A stretch of DNA of 64,000 bases, from positions 30,607,162 to 30,671,161 of the forward strand of contig CM046864.1 in NCBI GenBank assembly GCA_025617745.1, given 5' to 3'. Positions 35,491 to 46,882 of this stretch are shown in pieces. Both the position numbers and the translations under genes were made by a program. The notes under the pieces were generated by a model. That model did not search any database. It was not told where the DNA came from and worked only from the letters and a program-made list of their open reading frames with translations. The stretch's first letter is position 1, and every line of letters begins with the position of its first letter. Source of the stretch: Heliocidaris erythrogramma. Taxonomy: Eukaryota > Echinodermata > Echinoidea > Camarodonta > Echinometridae.

Positions 35491-37250
35491 GTATGTGTTT
35501 CTCATGCATAAAAGCCTAATATTATATATCATGCCATATCGTGCAATCTTCTTGATATGAGCAAATTTAGACAAGAATATGGAGAAGAGCATCTTTCACA
35601 TGAAAGAATCGATTTTGGGGCATAAACAGAACTAGTGGTTTTAATGTGCATTCCATGTGGTCCAATGTATTTATGGGTATGTATAAGATTAGATCAAAAT
35701 CGGGAAAGGAGATTTAAATAGCACCCTTTTTAGTTGGAACGGACACATTTAGACCTACATGTATTATATTACTGATGTATTTGTATCTATATTTGATATA
35801 CATACAAAATGTGTGCTGTAACACATTTCAACTATCTTATTTTTCAGTGATCATAGATTTCATTTTAAAATATTTTTTTATTTTAGATAAAAGAGGGGTT
35901 TTCACGCATTACTGACCCTGAATGTCAATTTTATATTCAAGAAGAAGGCTGACTTTGCCTTTTAATGTCTTTTTCTACAGATGAACAGAGTGCAATTTTG
36001 AAATTACAATTTTGTTACATCTTGTATTAACCAAGGTGCACCTGAAATGGATAAAAGAAAAAAGAGTCCTTTTGTTTCCTTTAGTAGAATGAATGTCCGT
36101 TTAAAATTTTCAGACTTAATACAAGCAAGTACTATCAGTACAAACAATATATCAAGATGGTCTTTTAAGTCGAGCATAATGTTAGATGCCACTTACTCTT
36201 TCCAGTCAATCCAATTATTAGCAGCTCCGCCATTTTGGGTTGCTTTTCTTGTTTAAAGTACGATCTTGGTTCCGAATATCTTGATTCTTGTTTTTGTTGG
36301 GGTTTGTTTGTTCATTCGGATATGAAGGCGATGAAAGCCAGCTTTCCATGATCGCGTTTCATTTTGGCTGGGAGGTCAATTCTGACAGACATCTTCGCGA
36401 AAGGTGAATCGTCGCCGTAGCACTGGCGTCTGGGATTCTCAAAGGATCGAAGTATGCGATCCAGATCCAGCATGGTGCAAACTGGAGCGATATATTCGGT
36501 TCCGGTCTTGGGGTGCTCTTACCGCTGGTGGTATCGCAGCGTTGTTGCTCGGGCGGTAGCTTGGTGGGGAGTCGGTGGGCGTTGACCAAGTGTACTCGTG
36601 GAGCCTCGTCCGCCAAAATCCCCAATAAGCTGGATATTGCCTCACGCACTTTCAGATAGGGATCTTCGTTGTGGCTATGCTGGAGTCCATATAACAGAAG
36701 ATTTTTCTGTCGTGGAGCTCTAGGAGCAAATACCGTTCCTCCATATCCTCCTTCAATCTAGCGAACTCCCTCTCCATGGCGGGCAATTTTTCTTCTAGAT
36801 CATGCATTTTTACTGAGTAGGCCGCGCCAGCTTTAAGCTGTGTCACAGTTTCCTTAGTATCCGCGAAGTCGATCTTTATGGCAGCTAGCTCGGATAGTAT
36901 AATATAAAACCTGCTATTCACCTGCTGAGAGAGCGAGAGGATCATTTGAGCTCACGATTTCCACTCTCTGGTGGCGGCACGGGCGTTGCAGGCGCACCGG
37001 CCGGCAAGGGCGTCCGTGTCGTTGAGAGCAAGTTGTATAAATCTATAGGTCTCCTTCTACACACTTCTTCTCCTCCATTTTAAATAAAATCTTCTTCTGT
37101 TGTATAGTATGTGTGCCCATGCCGTCGAAATGTTCGGAGCAAAATTACTAGATTTGTGGCCCAAAATAGAAGGCTATATCGGTCAGAATTATTAGTAAGG
37201 TTTCGAGAGGTAGTTTAACCTGTGCTTAGTCCACCATTATCCCACTTTTG
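35490..37250 (-). mobile_element. L1-type ORF1 element, minus copy
   Basis: About 1.75 kb aligning in opposite orientation with 48680-51190. It comprises a short 5' region (37120-37250), one decayed ORF1-type gene (36193-37120) and about 700 bp of shared 3' sequence (35490-36192). No endonuclease or RT sequence follows ORF1 in either copy. That suggests an ORF1-only, non-autonomous LINE derivative, or two copies derived from one rearranged parent. Confidence 0.65.
36193..37120 (-). pseudogene. L1-like ORF1 (RNA-binding protein) pseudogene
   Basis: The start at 37120 reads 'MGTHTIQQKK', a basic N-terminus. A coiled-coil-like stretch follows ('LSQQVNSRFYIILSELAAIK', then 'LEEKLPAMEREFARLKEDME'), then an RRM-like core ('VREAISSLL', 'VNAHRLP', remains of 'MLDRDHVLRAF') and a C-terminal domain ending in 'AVNNWIDWKE' and stop. 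This order matches L1 ORF1 proteins, which trimerise through the coiled coil and bind LINE RNA. At least three frame breaks separate the parts (frames at 36945-36652 and 36649-36359), and stops occur early after the start. The identification rests on layout and on the plus copy at 49663-50590. Confidence 0.7.
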
Positions 37251-40028
37251 AATAGGTAATGAAATCAAGATCTCATATCAAACGAAAAAAAGAAAAAAAA
37301 AAGGAGATGGAAAAGACAAAATGTAGAGCCAAAGGAATTTAGAAAAGGAGAATAAAGGAAAGATAAAATCAATTCCCTAAGCGGGCAAGAATCAACAATG
37401 TATTGTAGATGTAGGCCTACCCTTTTATGAGATTATGGGTGGCCTGTATTAACCCCCCCCCCCCCCCCCCCCCACAGATTACCATTAGAACCGAGAATTT
37501 ATGGTGAAAGAAAATATGTTTTGTGTAATGAATTGTCTTTTTATGAACTTACTTTTAAAACAAAAATAATTAGTGAGAGTAATATCTGTTTTCATTCAAA
37601 AGAAAATCAAAAATTAAGAGAGCCAGCATTCTACCATATCAGTTTTTAAAAACTTTTGAAATTACTTACTTGCATTGTAATTCTGATATATACGTACAGC
37701 TTGCATATATTTTTCTGGATGTAAGTTCCGTTATTTATCCACTCTTATTTGTATCAGTGTGAAAACGTTTGTTATGACTGAGTTCTAGCAGTACTTATTA
37801 AAGCTAACAACTTGAATTAACATAAACTCTTGCCCTTTTTTATGGTAGCACACAAAAAGCTACGTATTGGACTGTTTAACAAATCCTGTCATATTCGCTT
37901 GGAAATTGTTTTCAAACTTTGATTTCAGCACTCAAATATTCTCCTGGAATGCTGGAATTTTGAACTATGCAACTTTTTATATACTTCTTTGCACAGAGAT
38001 CATTTTAGAAAACATTATTGTTAAACCTCACTGCATTATTTGAGCAAGACTATGGTCCCTTTGATGGGCCTTTATTTAAGAAAATGGGCCTGAAACTTTT
38101 TTTTATTGGAAGCTGTAGGTGCCCACCGTTTATTCATTATACAGGACTATTAACAGTAAGTTCGGCATGTCATTATGTTTTGATACGTTAGTCTTTGCAA
38201 TATATAAATGCATAAATTTAATGCATTTTCGATTGGGCCGTAATAAAATGGTTCAGCACTCTCATGTTCCCCCCAAAGTGATGTAATCTTGATTGATCTG
38301 ATAAATACTACTCGTAGAACACAATTTCAAATATGTTTAGAAATAAAATATGTCATGCCAATAGAGCTTAATGCTCTATAATCACCTATGTTACATTTGG
38401 CCCTCTAAAATCAGACTTTGGGCATCTGACACATATTTGGCCACCATATGTGACCAGGCACCACAAAACCACCAAAATGTCGCACTGTGTGATATTCAGT
38501 TCGAGCTCAATCAATGTGTTTTTGGTTGGCATGGTCAAATTTTAGTTTTGGGTATTTCCTGAAAGAGTATATTTTTTTTCTAAGTAATCTAAAAATTTGG
38601 AGCTACTAAACAATCTAAAAGTGGTATTTTTGACAGTGTTTTAATTAGACTTGATTGATTTTTGTTGTATTACTTTTCCTTTTATAACCCTGAATACTTG
38701 TCTCATTTTCATCTCCCATAAACTTTAAATGGAAGTTTTTTGCGTTGATACTTGTGCACTATGATGAACAGGATATGACTAATTAGTATGCCAAGTTTTA
38801 GGACAATCTGGTAATCCCTTCATAGAAATGTTCATTCAGTTCTTATCCTCCTTTTGTCACCTTAGCACAACAGCTTGCAAGTCAGAGTGCTTCAATTAGA
38901 CTGCAAACTTTAAACCCTTATTTCTCAGAAGTAACATTATGATGGATTGTGCATTCTTCTCTTTGTACAGTGAGTTAGGATCATCCCATGCTAATGAGTT
39001 ATATATCATTTTAAATTTTACATAGGAATCCATATTGAAAAAAAAACAACAAGTGAACACTATTTCCCATGAGGAGCCGTCTGTGTGCCTAACTATTAGT
39101 GGCGCATTAAGAACTATATACATCAACTCACCTGCCAATCGTCCATTGTATCCAAAGGTGTAGGCTGCATAGAATGGAATATTCACAAATTTTAGAGTTA
39201 GCCGACGTGCATTAATACAGACGAATTTTAGACTCGCAGCTACATAATCGAATTCAAATTTTATACAGAATCCATGTTTGACATGGGTTAGGGTTAGGGT
39301 ATGGTGGGACCTATATATCGAGTATGCCAATTCAAATACAAAGCAAATTATACACGAAGGAAGGCGCCACGTTAAAAAAAGAATGTAAAATTTAGCTATA
39401 GTATTGAGATGTTTGGTTTTCAAGGCGTGGCGCAATGTTTAGCCTAAACAACACCACACTACGAGACCCGTATTTTAAGAAGTATAATTGTTGTCGTTCA
39501 TATTCACGCCAATCCTTTTCCATGTTCCGTCTACACACACTTCAACCAGTTATGCTTACTTTTGAAGGCAAAATGAGCGATTTGAAACGCTCATCGTAAA
39601 CGCTAATCGTAAAAGTAGTTCCACGGGGTACTGCTTATGTTTCCCTTCTCTAGGCGAATTCGGGCTCTGCAGCTGGATTCGCAAACCTGCACTGTGCATG
39701 CTACGTTGACCCCGGTAGGGCAGGTCAAGTTGGGGTGCGCATTTTTTCCATACTGTATGTATAATGTGATATTTCAGTGTCGCCATCTCGCACTCGACTA
39801 TTGTCTTCCTCGGTCTCGATTTACGGTTATTATTTCAGCTATTTACGTTTATTATTTCGGTTATTACGTTATGACTTCCTACTATGGTGGGAAAAGTGAG
39901 AGCCGACCAACACTGTTACTGAGCGGGTACAAGTAATTAGAACTGTCAGTCTCGCATATCTCTCAACTGAACATTACGTTGAAATAGATTTACCACAAAA
40001 TGTCGGTACGATATGAACATAAATCTAC
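37251..40028. other. Mostly single-copy DNA without a supported gene
   Basis: Contains a 21-base C-run at 37453-37473 and long AT-rich stretches. A 179-codon open frame at 38896-39435 (minus) has no recognisable domain, and I do not accept it as a gene. 'ggcctgta' next to the C-run also occurs at 48753 beside another C-run, perhaps a shared repeat end. Confidence 0.45.
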
Positions 40029-40217
40029 CTTTATTCTGTTGATTTTGTCTATGCACGTTTGCCCGGTTCTCCTTGGAAACCCTGCAGCCACAAGCTGGTC
40101 TGCCAATTTTTCATATATGGGTTTGTTCCTCGTCAGCCCTTTTAATTCATCTTGTATTTCGGGTTCGGACCAAGCGAGGAGAAGGGCCCTCACTTCTTCT
40201 TCGCTGTAGTTTGACCC
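40029..40217 (-). CDS. Candidate exon: Myb/SANT-like DNA-binding domain
   Basis: The minus-strand frame reads 'YSEEEVRALLLAWSEPEI', 'LTRNKPIYEKLADQLVAAGF' and 'TGQTCIDKINRIK'. This is the pattern of Myb/SANT-like (trihelix, Myb_DNA-bind_4) domains: acidic start, L-W-S-E-x-E-I, N-x-x-IYEKLA, then the C-x-x-KI recognition helix. These domains bind DNA in transcription factors and in Harbinger-associated proteins. The stretch is bounded by a possible acceptor ('ttttgttgtcaag', exon from 40217) and a good donor ('ataaag' then 'gtagat' at 40028). That gives 63 codons with phase 0 at both ends. No stops interrupt it, unlike the transposon remnants nearby. No further exon was found, so it may be a host gene exon or a lone fragment. 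Confidence 0.6.
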
Positions 40218-40387
40218 CTTGACAACAAAATGATATAACTATGGAAGAAGTACTAGTATTATTAAAAGAAAACCAAAAAAAAAAATGTTAGATCTTGCTC
40301 GAATGACGACGTCTATATACGCATGCCTTGAGGGGGAAAAAAGAAGCATTGCATGGATTTCCACGTAAACCGGAAACACGTTTATTA

Positions 40388-40395
40388 TGACGTCA
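40388..40395. promoter_or_regulatory. CRE-like TGACGTCA
   Basis: A perfect palindromic CREB/ATF octamer, about 170 bp upstream of the Myb/SANT-like exon on its strand. The surrounding sequence has several CpGs. Regulatory use is an inference from position only. Confidence 0.3.
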
Positions 40396-40796
40396 TTTAA
40401 ACGCGTTTACAAATGATCGTGTGTTCATGCTTCCCCAGAAGCCGTCTTATTGGAGAAAGGCCGATACAAAACGCACCTTTTTGTGACTTTACGATCGACG
40501 TTTTAGATCGGCGATTATACGAAAATGAGAAAGAACGCAACCGTGTTTTGAACTAACGCGTACACTCTTAGAACAAGAGGTAAAATAAAATGTGGATAAA
40601 CAGTTGTAAGAATATGTGTCAAAATGTACACATATCTGTGTAGAAGCATGAAACAAGGGTACACAGCATGCGAGTTAAACGTTTACACCTGCACCGCGGT
40701 AAAAAAGAAACCCGATTCTGGTCAAACTTCGTCCACATGTCAAAATGCTACCCCATTTGTGGTAATCATCAACACACTTGGACACGATGACAAAAG

Positions 40797-41253
40797 AGAG
40801 TGGGCAAAATATACAGCTCCTCATTGTACCCTCCACAATAGACCTGTTTACTAAGTGATTCAAATTTTATGCATACTTTTGAAACAAAGGTTGTTCTTGA
40901 CAACCTGAAAGCTTGCCAGAGGCTTGTCAGACATAGGAACAAGTAATGTATGCAAACTGGATTCCAAGTATTGTAGTTCATTCATTAATAACAGGTTAAT
41001 GGAATACCTCGTTACTAGGTCCCCAGGAAAGAAACATCCATAAATTTGAACACTTAGTAAACAGGTCTATTGTTCTGGTAGAAGAACATCCCTTCATTGC
41101 TATTATGTAAAATAAGTAGAACCGTGAATATGCATGTGACACCTGTTCTACATTTTTTTACATAATAGCATTAGCAATGAAGGGATGTTCTTTGTCTACC
41201 AGAACCAGTGTGGAAGGTACAATGAGGAGCTGTATATTTTGTCCGCTTCTTTG
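40797..41253. repeat. Inverted duplication interrupted by a hairpin insertion
   Basis: The left arm (40797-40872), containing 'aaaatatacagctcctcatt' and 'atagacctgtttactaagtg', recurs inverted on the right in two pieces: 41029-41070 ('cacttagtaaacaggtctat') and 41209-41253 ('aatgaggagctgtatatttt'). Between the two right-hand pieces sits a separate hairpin, 41071-41208. Because the left arm is continuous, the hairpin must have inserted into the right arm after the inverted duplication formed. Confidence 0.8.
41071..41208. mobile_element. Hairpin (foldback) mini-element of about 138 bp
   Basis: Arms 'ttctggtagaagaacatccc', then 'ttcattgct' and 'attatgtaaaa', are mirrored by 'ttttacataatag', 'agcaatgaagggatgttctt' and 'ctaccagaa', around a loop of about 24 bp. 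Comparison with the uninterrupted left arm at 40830-40838 shows a clean insertion with about 3-4 bp (GTG or TGTG) repeated. No coding content. Confidence 0.75.
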
Positions 41254-41348
41254 TTTGCAGTTCTAGTGTGTGTATATAGGCGCGAAACGCGGCCGGGTAC
41301 GATCACATGCAGTGCAGTGGTGAAGCTACACTACAGTTCATCGTCATC

Positions 41349-41406
41349 ATGGAGTCGTTGCTGAGATCGTGGGGGATGCCAGCCGATGTCATCTCTTCAT
41401 TTAATT
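41349..41406 (+). CDS. Candidate first exon of a SAM-like-domain gene
   Basis: ATG at 41349 in good context (catcATGG) gives 'MESLLRSWGMPADVISSFN', followed by GTAAAA at 41407, a possible 5' splice site. The pattern 'LLRSWG-x-x-x-VI-x-x-F' resembles the opening helices of SAM-like domains at the start of invertebrate proteins. A GC-rich, CpG-containing stretch just upstream (41275-41345) could be the promoter. Without splicing the frame stops after ten more codons. The next exon was not found; the downstream 4 kb is full of transposons. This is suggestive but unproven. Confidence 0.35.
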
Positions 41407-42108
41407 GTAAAACATTCACATTTTCATTATATTAATTTTATTATTGCATCAGAAGCTATGTTATAGACCCAGAGCACATTTCAGAGTTGATTGCACATTG
41501 GAAGTGGATGTTTGATGTTGCGTTCCGCCGCGAAGGCCGGCGGAGGAGCCCCGGGCGGAACTTCCCGATTTACACGTGTGCACCAATACTTTCATAGCCA
41601 GCGAAAAATGCCATGCAGTTAGCTCAATTTTTGTCCAGATTTATTCCTAAGTATCTATAGTGTGACGCCACCATTATAATATAATTATGTCTAAATTATA
41701 TGTAAATCATTTATGTGAAAATCAACCTTTCAGATCATGTTATATAGTTGGAAAGTCTGTTGTAACATTGTTTTGTATTTTTTTCCAACAAATTCACAAA
41801 ACAAGAAACATACATCCAGGTTTTCGCCCTTTTCTTTTGGAAAATTGACCAAATTGTAAAAAAAAAAGAAGCTTGTATATTGTTACTTTTATTGTGATTG
41901 ATCCACATTCCAACATTTAGAGTATAATTATATGTAAATTATATGTAAATAATTCAACCTTTCTGATCATATTTAAATACTGTAGTTTAAAATCTGTTAA
42001 CTTTTTTTGGAACTTTTTTTCATGCTTATTAAAATGCAAGTTTAACAAAACATATTTTTAATTGTGCATTTGTCTTGTAGTCTCAACTCATCCTGGTGTA
42101 GACATTTA
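41407..42108. other. Unassigned DNA (possible intron)
   Basis: Contains a GC-rich patch at 41520-41565, then AT-rich sequence with repeated 'atatgtaaat' words. No gene seen. Confidence 0.45.
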
Positions 42109-45100
42109 GTGTAAAAAGTGACACATTGGGGTGTGGTAAAAGTATGGGGTAAATTCTGTACCACTTAAGGGGTAAAAATAACACAGCTGCGGGGTGAATT
42201 GTTACACAGGCTGGTAGTGGTAAAAAGTTGCACAGCATGGGGTAAAAAAGGGAACATGGTCGTTTTGGGGTAAGATGTTACCCCACCCTTTGGTGTTAAC
42301 ATTTTACACATTAGATGTGTAAAACATAACACATGTATCAAGCAAAATCTTACCACTCATGGGCCCGTATTCTGAACTCCGGTTTAACTTAAACTCCAGT
42401 CTAAGTTAAACCAGAGTCTAACTAAACCCGACTTAGACTGCATGTCGGGTTTAACTCCATTTCTGTTTCTGAAAGTCCAGTTTAGTTAAACTAGAGTCTA
42501 AGTCCAGTCTAAGTTAAACTGTGGTTTAGTTGCCATGGAAATGTAGTCTACTGCTACTGCACATGCCCAGTAGAGCTGAATTTATCTTCAAGAAGGCTGA
42601 AATTTGCTTATTCCTTTCATTTTTAGGATGTTTAATCAAGAAATGTCATGAAATACTCTATACACAAATTAAAGGCATACCATTTGGCACTTCATTTGTC
42701 ATGATTAGCCTACTGGAGTTTTCTGGATCATAATGAACGACTATTTAAGGTTAGGTTGGTCGGTTTATCCTACGTTATTGCATGTATTACTATATGGATA
42801 CCTAGTCCTAGGGAAGATACCGAACGCAGGCACTACGCCTCTGTATTCAGCTCCTTCTTCCATTTCAAAATGGCTGGATCACTAGCGTAGGCTGGGGGGG
42901 GGGGGGGGAACCCGGCAAGAACCCCCCCTTTTTTTTTGCTTGTCGGATAATTATAGAGGAAAACATCTGATAACCCCTGCCCCCACTGAACAACTTTTTG
43001 AGGGCTGGCGAAAAAAAAAAATCATGGTAGACTCTAGATCTAAAACTAAAGTTAGATCTACATGTATCCAACAATTAGGCCTGCAATGTCCATCATGTGG
43101 GAGCAGAGCGGATCAAGGATTTTGTATTTTGAAAAGGGGCTCAAGCAATTGACACACAACAAAAACCAAAAAAAAAGCTTCAGATTTGGGGGTTGATTTC
43201 AGGGAAATAAAAAAGTTTGATGACTTAGAGTTACGTCTGAAAATTAAAGCAAAGCAAAAATGAAAAATAAAAAAATGAGGTTGGGGGGGGGGGGTGTCTG
43301 AACCCCACCTGCCACTGATTGGTGAGGCAAACGCAACACCGTCACTTTGTAAATTCGACTAGGTCTAGATTCAGAGCAAAAGAAAAGGACCCAGGGCCAG
43401 GCTAGTATAGACCTCTTTATAATTTATAATTATAGCCCGAGAGATTAGATATCTATTTTGTTATGAGGCACAGGGGCCATTTTGAAAACAAAAACAACCA
43501 AACAAACAAAAAATAAGATATACCGTATCTAGATCTAGAGGTAATTAATTAAAAAACAGTTAGAGCTAGACCTATACCCTATACAGTAGGCCTACTTTTA
43601 GACCGAAAAACAAACTTGTTCGTTTCATTTCACTGAAAAGTCAATACGGTTGTACACTTTACCGGGTACCATATGAAGGGCACATTTTCGGAGATAATAC
43701 ATGTAGTACGCATGTAATCAAGAGTTAGGCCTAGCTAGATCTACTTCAGACATCTATAGATCTAGGCCTATGTCATAGATGTATAATAAAAAAGGGCACT
43801 GTGACTGTGTTACTTTAGAACCTGACGTTAGTTGCTACTAGCTGCTGCATGGCCTACAAAAATAATCTGGTGACAATGTATTGCCACGTTCCTGGACTAA
43901 CTTTATTATTAATAATATTATTATTATTAATAATATTTTTCCAAGACAGCATCTCGACTCTAAATATATATTCCAACGTCAGACATACTTTATAAATGGC
44001 TTTAAACAGTAACATATTAAAACATTAAAACGATAACAAATTAAAATGATAACGAAGCTTTTCGATCTGCAACTCATCAGGTTATCACGCAGATATGAAC
44101 AAATATAGAAATAACAAGAAAATCAACTAGTTATACTGAAAGCTAAACTTTATAGTGAAAGTTGTAAAGACTAAACTACGTTTGTTACTAGTCTAAGACT
44201 AAGTCTACTGTACTAACTACTAGGCCTATATAGATTCTAAAAGTTAGACCCTATTTTAGTACGATCGAAGGTTGAAGTAAGATATTGGCTATACGTTAGA
44301 GGTCGAGCAGAGTTGAGTTTTAACGTTAAATCTGAGTGAGTCAGCTGTCAAATTTTGAAATTGCAGGCGGAATTGCAATAATCTCTGGAGCTGAGCTCTT
44401 ATTGATCTATCTGTTTTTCTAGTTTCGTTGAATTTTTTGTTTCTGTAGCTGTAACTTCGGAACCCAACTTCCCAACAACAGTCAGCTCCGACCTAGCCTG
44501 GCTCAGCTAGCTAGCTCAGCACTGCGTGGGATGAGATAAAAGGGTATCGGTCGCGTCGGCTGGGCCGGCCGGCCCGGCTCGGGTTAGGGTGTAAAGAGCT
44601 ATGCTTGCTCGCGCGCGAGCGCGGAAGATTGTTGCAAAGTCAGTTCTGCGATAATGACAGCGCTTGTCATGAATACTGCCGGTAAACGTTAAATCTAACT
44701 ACGATTCTAGATCCAGCTAAAAAGAAAAAGAAAAAGAAGATTTTCCTCTTTACGAAGGTAAATTTACCTTTCTCTAAGCTGGTGCCAGCAGACTTTAAAA
44801 CCTTTCGTAATACCACTCTTCCGCCTCAGTTGCAAACATTATCCTGCGGTGGCCATGCATGAAGAAAAGTTAAACCGGACTTAAACTACCCCTAGCTGCA
44901 GTCTAACTTTCTGTATAAAGTTAAACCACGCTTAGACCGGAGTTTAAGTTAAACCGGAGTTCAGAATGTGATTTTCTTAAACTCCGGTCTAAAGGGCAGA
45001 TTTAAACCACACTTAGACTCGAGTTTAAGTTAAACCGGAGTTCAGAATACGGGCCATGGTGAGTAATGGATTACACCACAGACGACCATGTTCCCTTTTA

Positions 45101-45160
45101 ACACATTTTGGTGTTATTTTTTAACACCAATGGGGTAACTTTTTTTAAGAGTGTAACAAA
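42109..45160. repeat. Outer repeat element split by the 2.7-kb TIR element
   Basis: The flanks on both sides of the TIR element look like one interrupted repeat. The left flank (42109-42361) is rich in 'ggggtaa' and 'taacac' words and has 'gggaacatggtcgt' at about 42250. The right flank (45056-45160) has the inverse 'acgaccatgttccc' and 'aacaccaatggggtaac'. This inverted symmetry suggests a MITE-like host element, but its own ends are not clear. Confidence 0.5.
42362..45055. mobile_element. Non-autonomous DNA transposon with perfect 35-bp TIRs
   Basis: A 2694-bp element with perfect inverted ends 'ggcccgtattctgaactccg' continuing 15 bp further (42362-42396; mirrored at 45021-45055). Its flanks are ATG direct repeats (42359-42361 and 45056-45058). 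Near both ends many degenerate copies of 'agtttaagttaaaccgg' in both orientations form subterminal repeats. The interior has no long open frame and no transposase motif. Contents include a G-run with shadow frames (42894-42908), AT palindromes (43915-43940) and a GC-rich stretch (44540-44640). A 3-bp duplication fits PIF/Harbinger or CACTA-type elements; the superfamily is left open. Confidence 0.85.
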
Positions 45161-45571
45161 AGCCTCATTCTGGTCTGAAAAAAGGTGAGCATAATAAAAA
45201 CGCAACCTCTATGTACTGTTCTCGCACGCGCGCGCCACTGATCTATACGAACGGGGCGCGCACATGTAGTAGACTTTTTTTTATTACAATTGGAAATATA
45301 AGCTAAAAGTGTTTTCAGTTAAAACATACAAAATATGACACAATAAAAGAAGACAAAATGTATTCATTTAAAGAACGTAACTCCTCTTTAGAATCACTTT
45401 TTGATTTTAAATAGTTTCTGCAATTTACAAATTGGCTGTAGCCACAGAGCGCGGCAAGAGCTGGAGCGCAGTCGTATAACACTGTGAATTGCGCGCTCTG
45501 GCCGCTCACTACGTGTACTTCGAATTCTTTCAGCTTTGGCTCTGATTGAAGTTGAAGTTGAAGTTAAATCA

Positions 45572-45670
45572 AGAGTATCTCTTAACCCTAAAAGCTCTTC
45601 GTGCCCCCTCTATAATATCCATAATTTTCATCCAATTGCTCTGAAGTTTGGCGCAGATGTAAAACTTTTA
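45572..45670 (+). repeat. Dispersed repeat, copy 1
   Basis: 'cttaaccctaaaagctcttc', then 'cataattttca' and 'gaagtttggcgcagatgtaa', matches 47576-47662 in the same orientation. It is 2 kb apart from the second copy, with the foldback element and candidate exons between them. Origin unknown. Confidence 0.65.
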
Positions 45671-45756
45671 AAGTCAGATTCTATATTATTTTTATCCAGC
45701 AGAGTTAACTTGTTAAAAGCAGTACTAGTAACCTATCAAAAAAATATGCAAAAATC

Positions 45757-46334
45757 TGTAAGGCTTCTAGAATTGTCTCTGGACCTACAAAATCTTCCGT
45801 GGTTCTTACGATGTTCTAACGACGTTCGCCTTGCGAAGAGGGGTTTCGTACGAGACCATTGACCAGGCTGCGAACTTACGAACGGTCTAAGAACGCTGGT
45901 TTCGTACGGCCTTCTTGAGAAGATCTCACAAAATGTTCTAAAAATCGTTCATACGGCGTTCGTAGCAGTTCTTAATGGTATTTGTGACTGATGCTTTAAG
46001 TGTATGTTGCATGAGTAAAGCCTTGATCACAAATACCATTAAGAACTGCTACGAACGCCGTACGAACGATTTTTAGACCATTTCGTAAGATCACAAATAC
46101 CATTAAGAACTGCTACGAACGCCGTACGAATGATTTTTAGATCATTTCGTACGATCTTCTCAAGAAGACCGTACGAAACCAGCGTTTGTAGACCGTTCGT
46201 AGATCGTTCGTAATTTTGCAGCCTGGTCGATGGCCTTGTCCAATTTTTTTTTTTGTACGTCGTACGAAACCCCTTCTTCGTAAGGCGGCCACGCAAGATT
46301 TTGTATAGTCGAGAGACAATTCTAGGAGCCTTAA
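45757..46334. repeat. Large foldback rich in TTCGTAC/GTACGAA words
   Basis: Two arms of about 230 bp (45757-45988 and 46026-46334) are inverted copies. For example 'ggcttctagaattgtctct' matches inverted 'agagacaattctaggagcc', and 'cgctggtttcgtacgg' matches 'ccgtacgaaaccagcg'. The loop is about 37 bp. In the right arm a 64-bp segment starting 'gatcacaaataccattaaga' is directly duplicated (46025 and 46089), so the arms differ in length. 'cgtacgaa'-type words continue to about 46880. It looks like a foldback DNA element; termini and target duplication were not resolved. Confidence 0.75.
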
Positions 46335-46505
46335 ATTCTTACGATGATCGTAAGGCGTTTGTAAGGTGGTCGTAAGGCGTAGGTACACAATTTGTGCAAT
46401 TGTGGGGTATAAAGCCAAACGCGTGAAGCTCAAATCTTCTTCCTCCTCCTCCTCTACTTGCAGATGTAGCTGCCAGTGCAGTTGTCTCCTTGGCACTACC
46501 GCCAT
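46335..46505 (-). CDS. Possible first exon with ATGGCGG start
   Basis: On the minus strand ATG at 46505 lies in the context CAAGATGGCGG, both a strong Kozak start and a YY1-type core. It opens 'MAVVPRRQLHWQLHLQ' followed by a run of Glu from a GAGGAGGAG repeat. A GT directly after 'ctgcaa' could be a donor. The frame then runs into the GTACGAA foldback, so the coding exon, if any, is short. There is no domain I recognise. Confidence 0.25.
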
Positions 46506-46559
46506 CTTGAAAATATCAAACTTTCAAAGGTCACAGAATTTTTGACAGTACACGGCAGC

Positions 46560-46880
46560 GCCTTTTAGCAACCCGACAAAATATACAAAAATTCGTAAGA
46601 TCTTCTTACAAAAATCGGAAGATGGCCGTAACTATGACGAAAGAATAACTCAAGGCATTCTTACGAAAAACGTACGAACTCTAGGGCCATTGTATAACCA
46701 AAAATCACTTGGTTTCTCAAGAAGGTCTTAAGTTTTTCTTGCGAATTAAGGGGCGTTCCTACGAATTTCGTAAGAAAGCCATAAGAATCTATGCCCCATC
46801 TACGAATCTCTAGGAACTCCGGAATTCGTATGAACAGTGAGATTCGTACGAATGCATTCGTGACCGTAGCTTTAGCTGCA
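46560..46880. repeat. Further GTACGAA/TTACGAA-rich repeat
   Basis: The same word family as the foldback at 45757-46334 ('ttcgtaag', 'cgtacgaa', 'ctcaagaagg', 'ttcttacgaaa') recurs without a long perfect arm. Probably a decayed second element or an outer part of the same one. Confidence 0.55.
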
Positions 46881-46882
46881 TG

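Noticed and set aside
39286..39304. Telomere-like GGGTTAGGGTTAGGG
   Set aside because: Only about two and a half units, with no extension; consistent with chance or a tiny interstitial remnant.
38896..39435. 179-codon open frame on the minus strand
   Set aside because: No recognisable domain, aromatic-rich composition from AT-rich DNA, no splice or promoter context.
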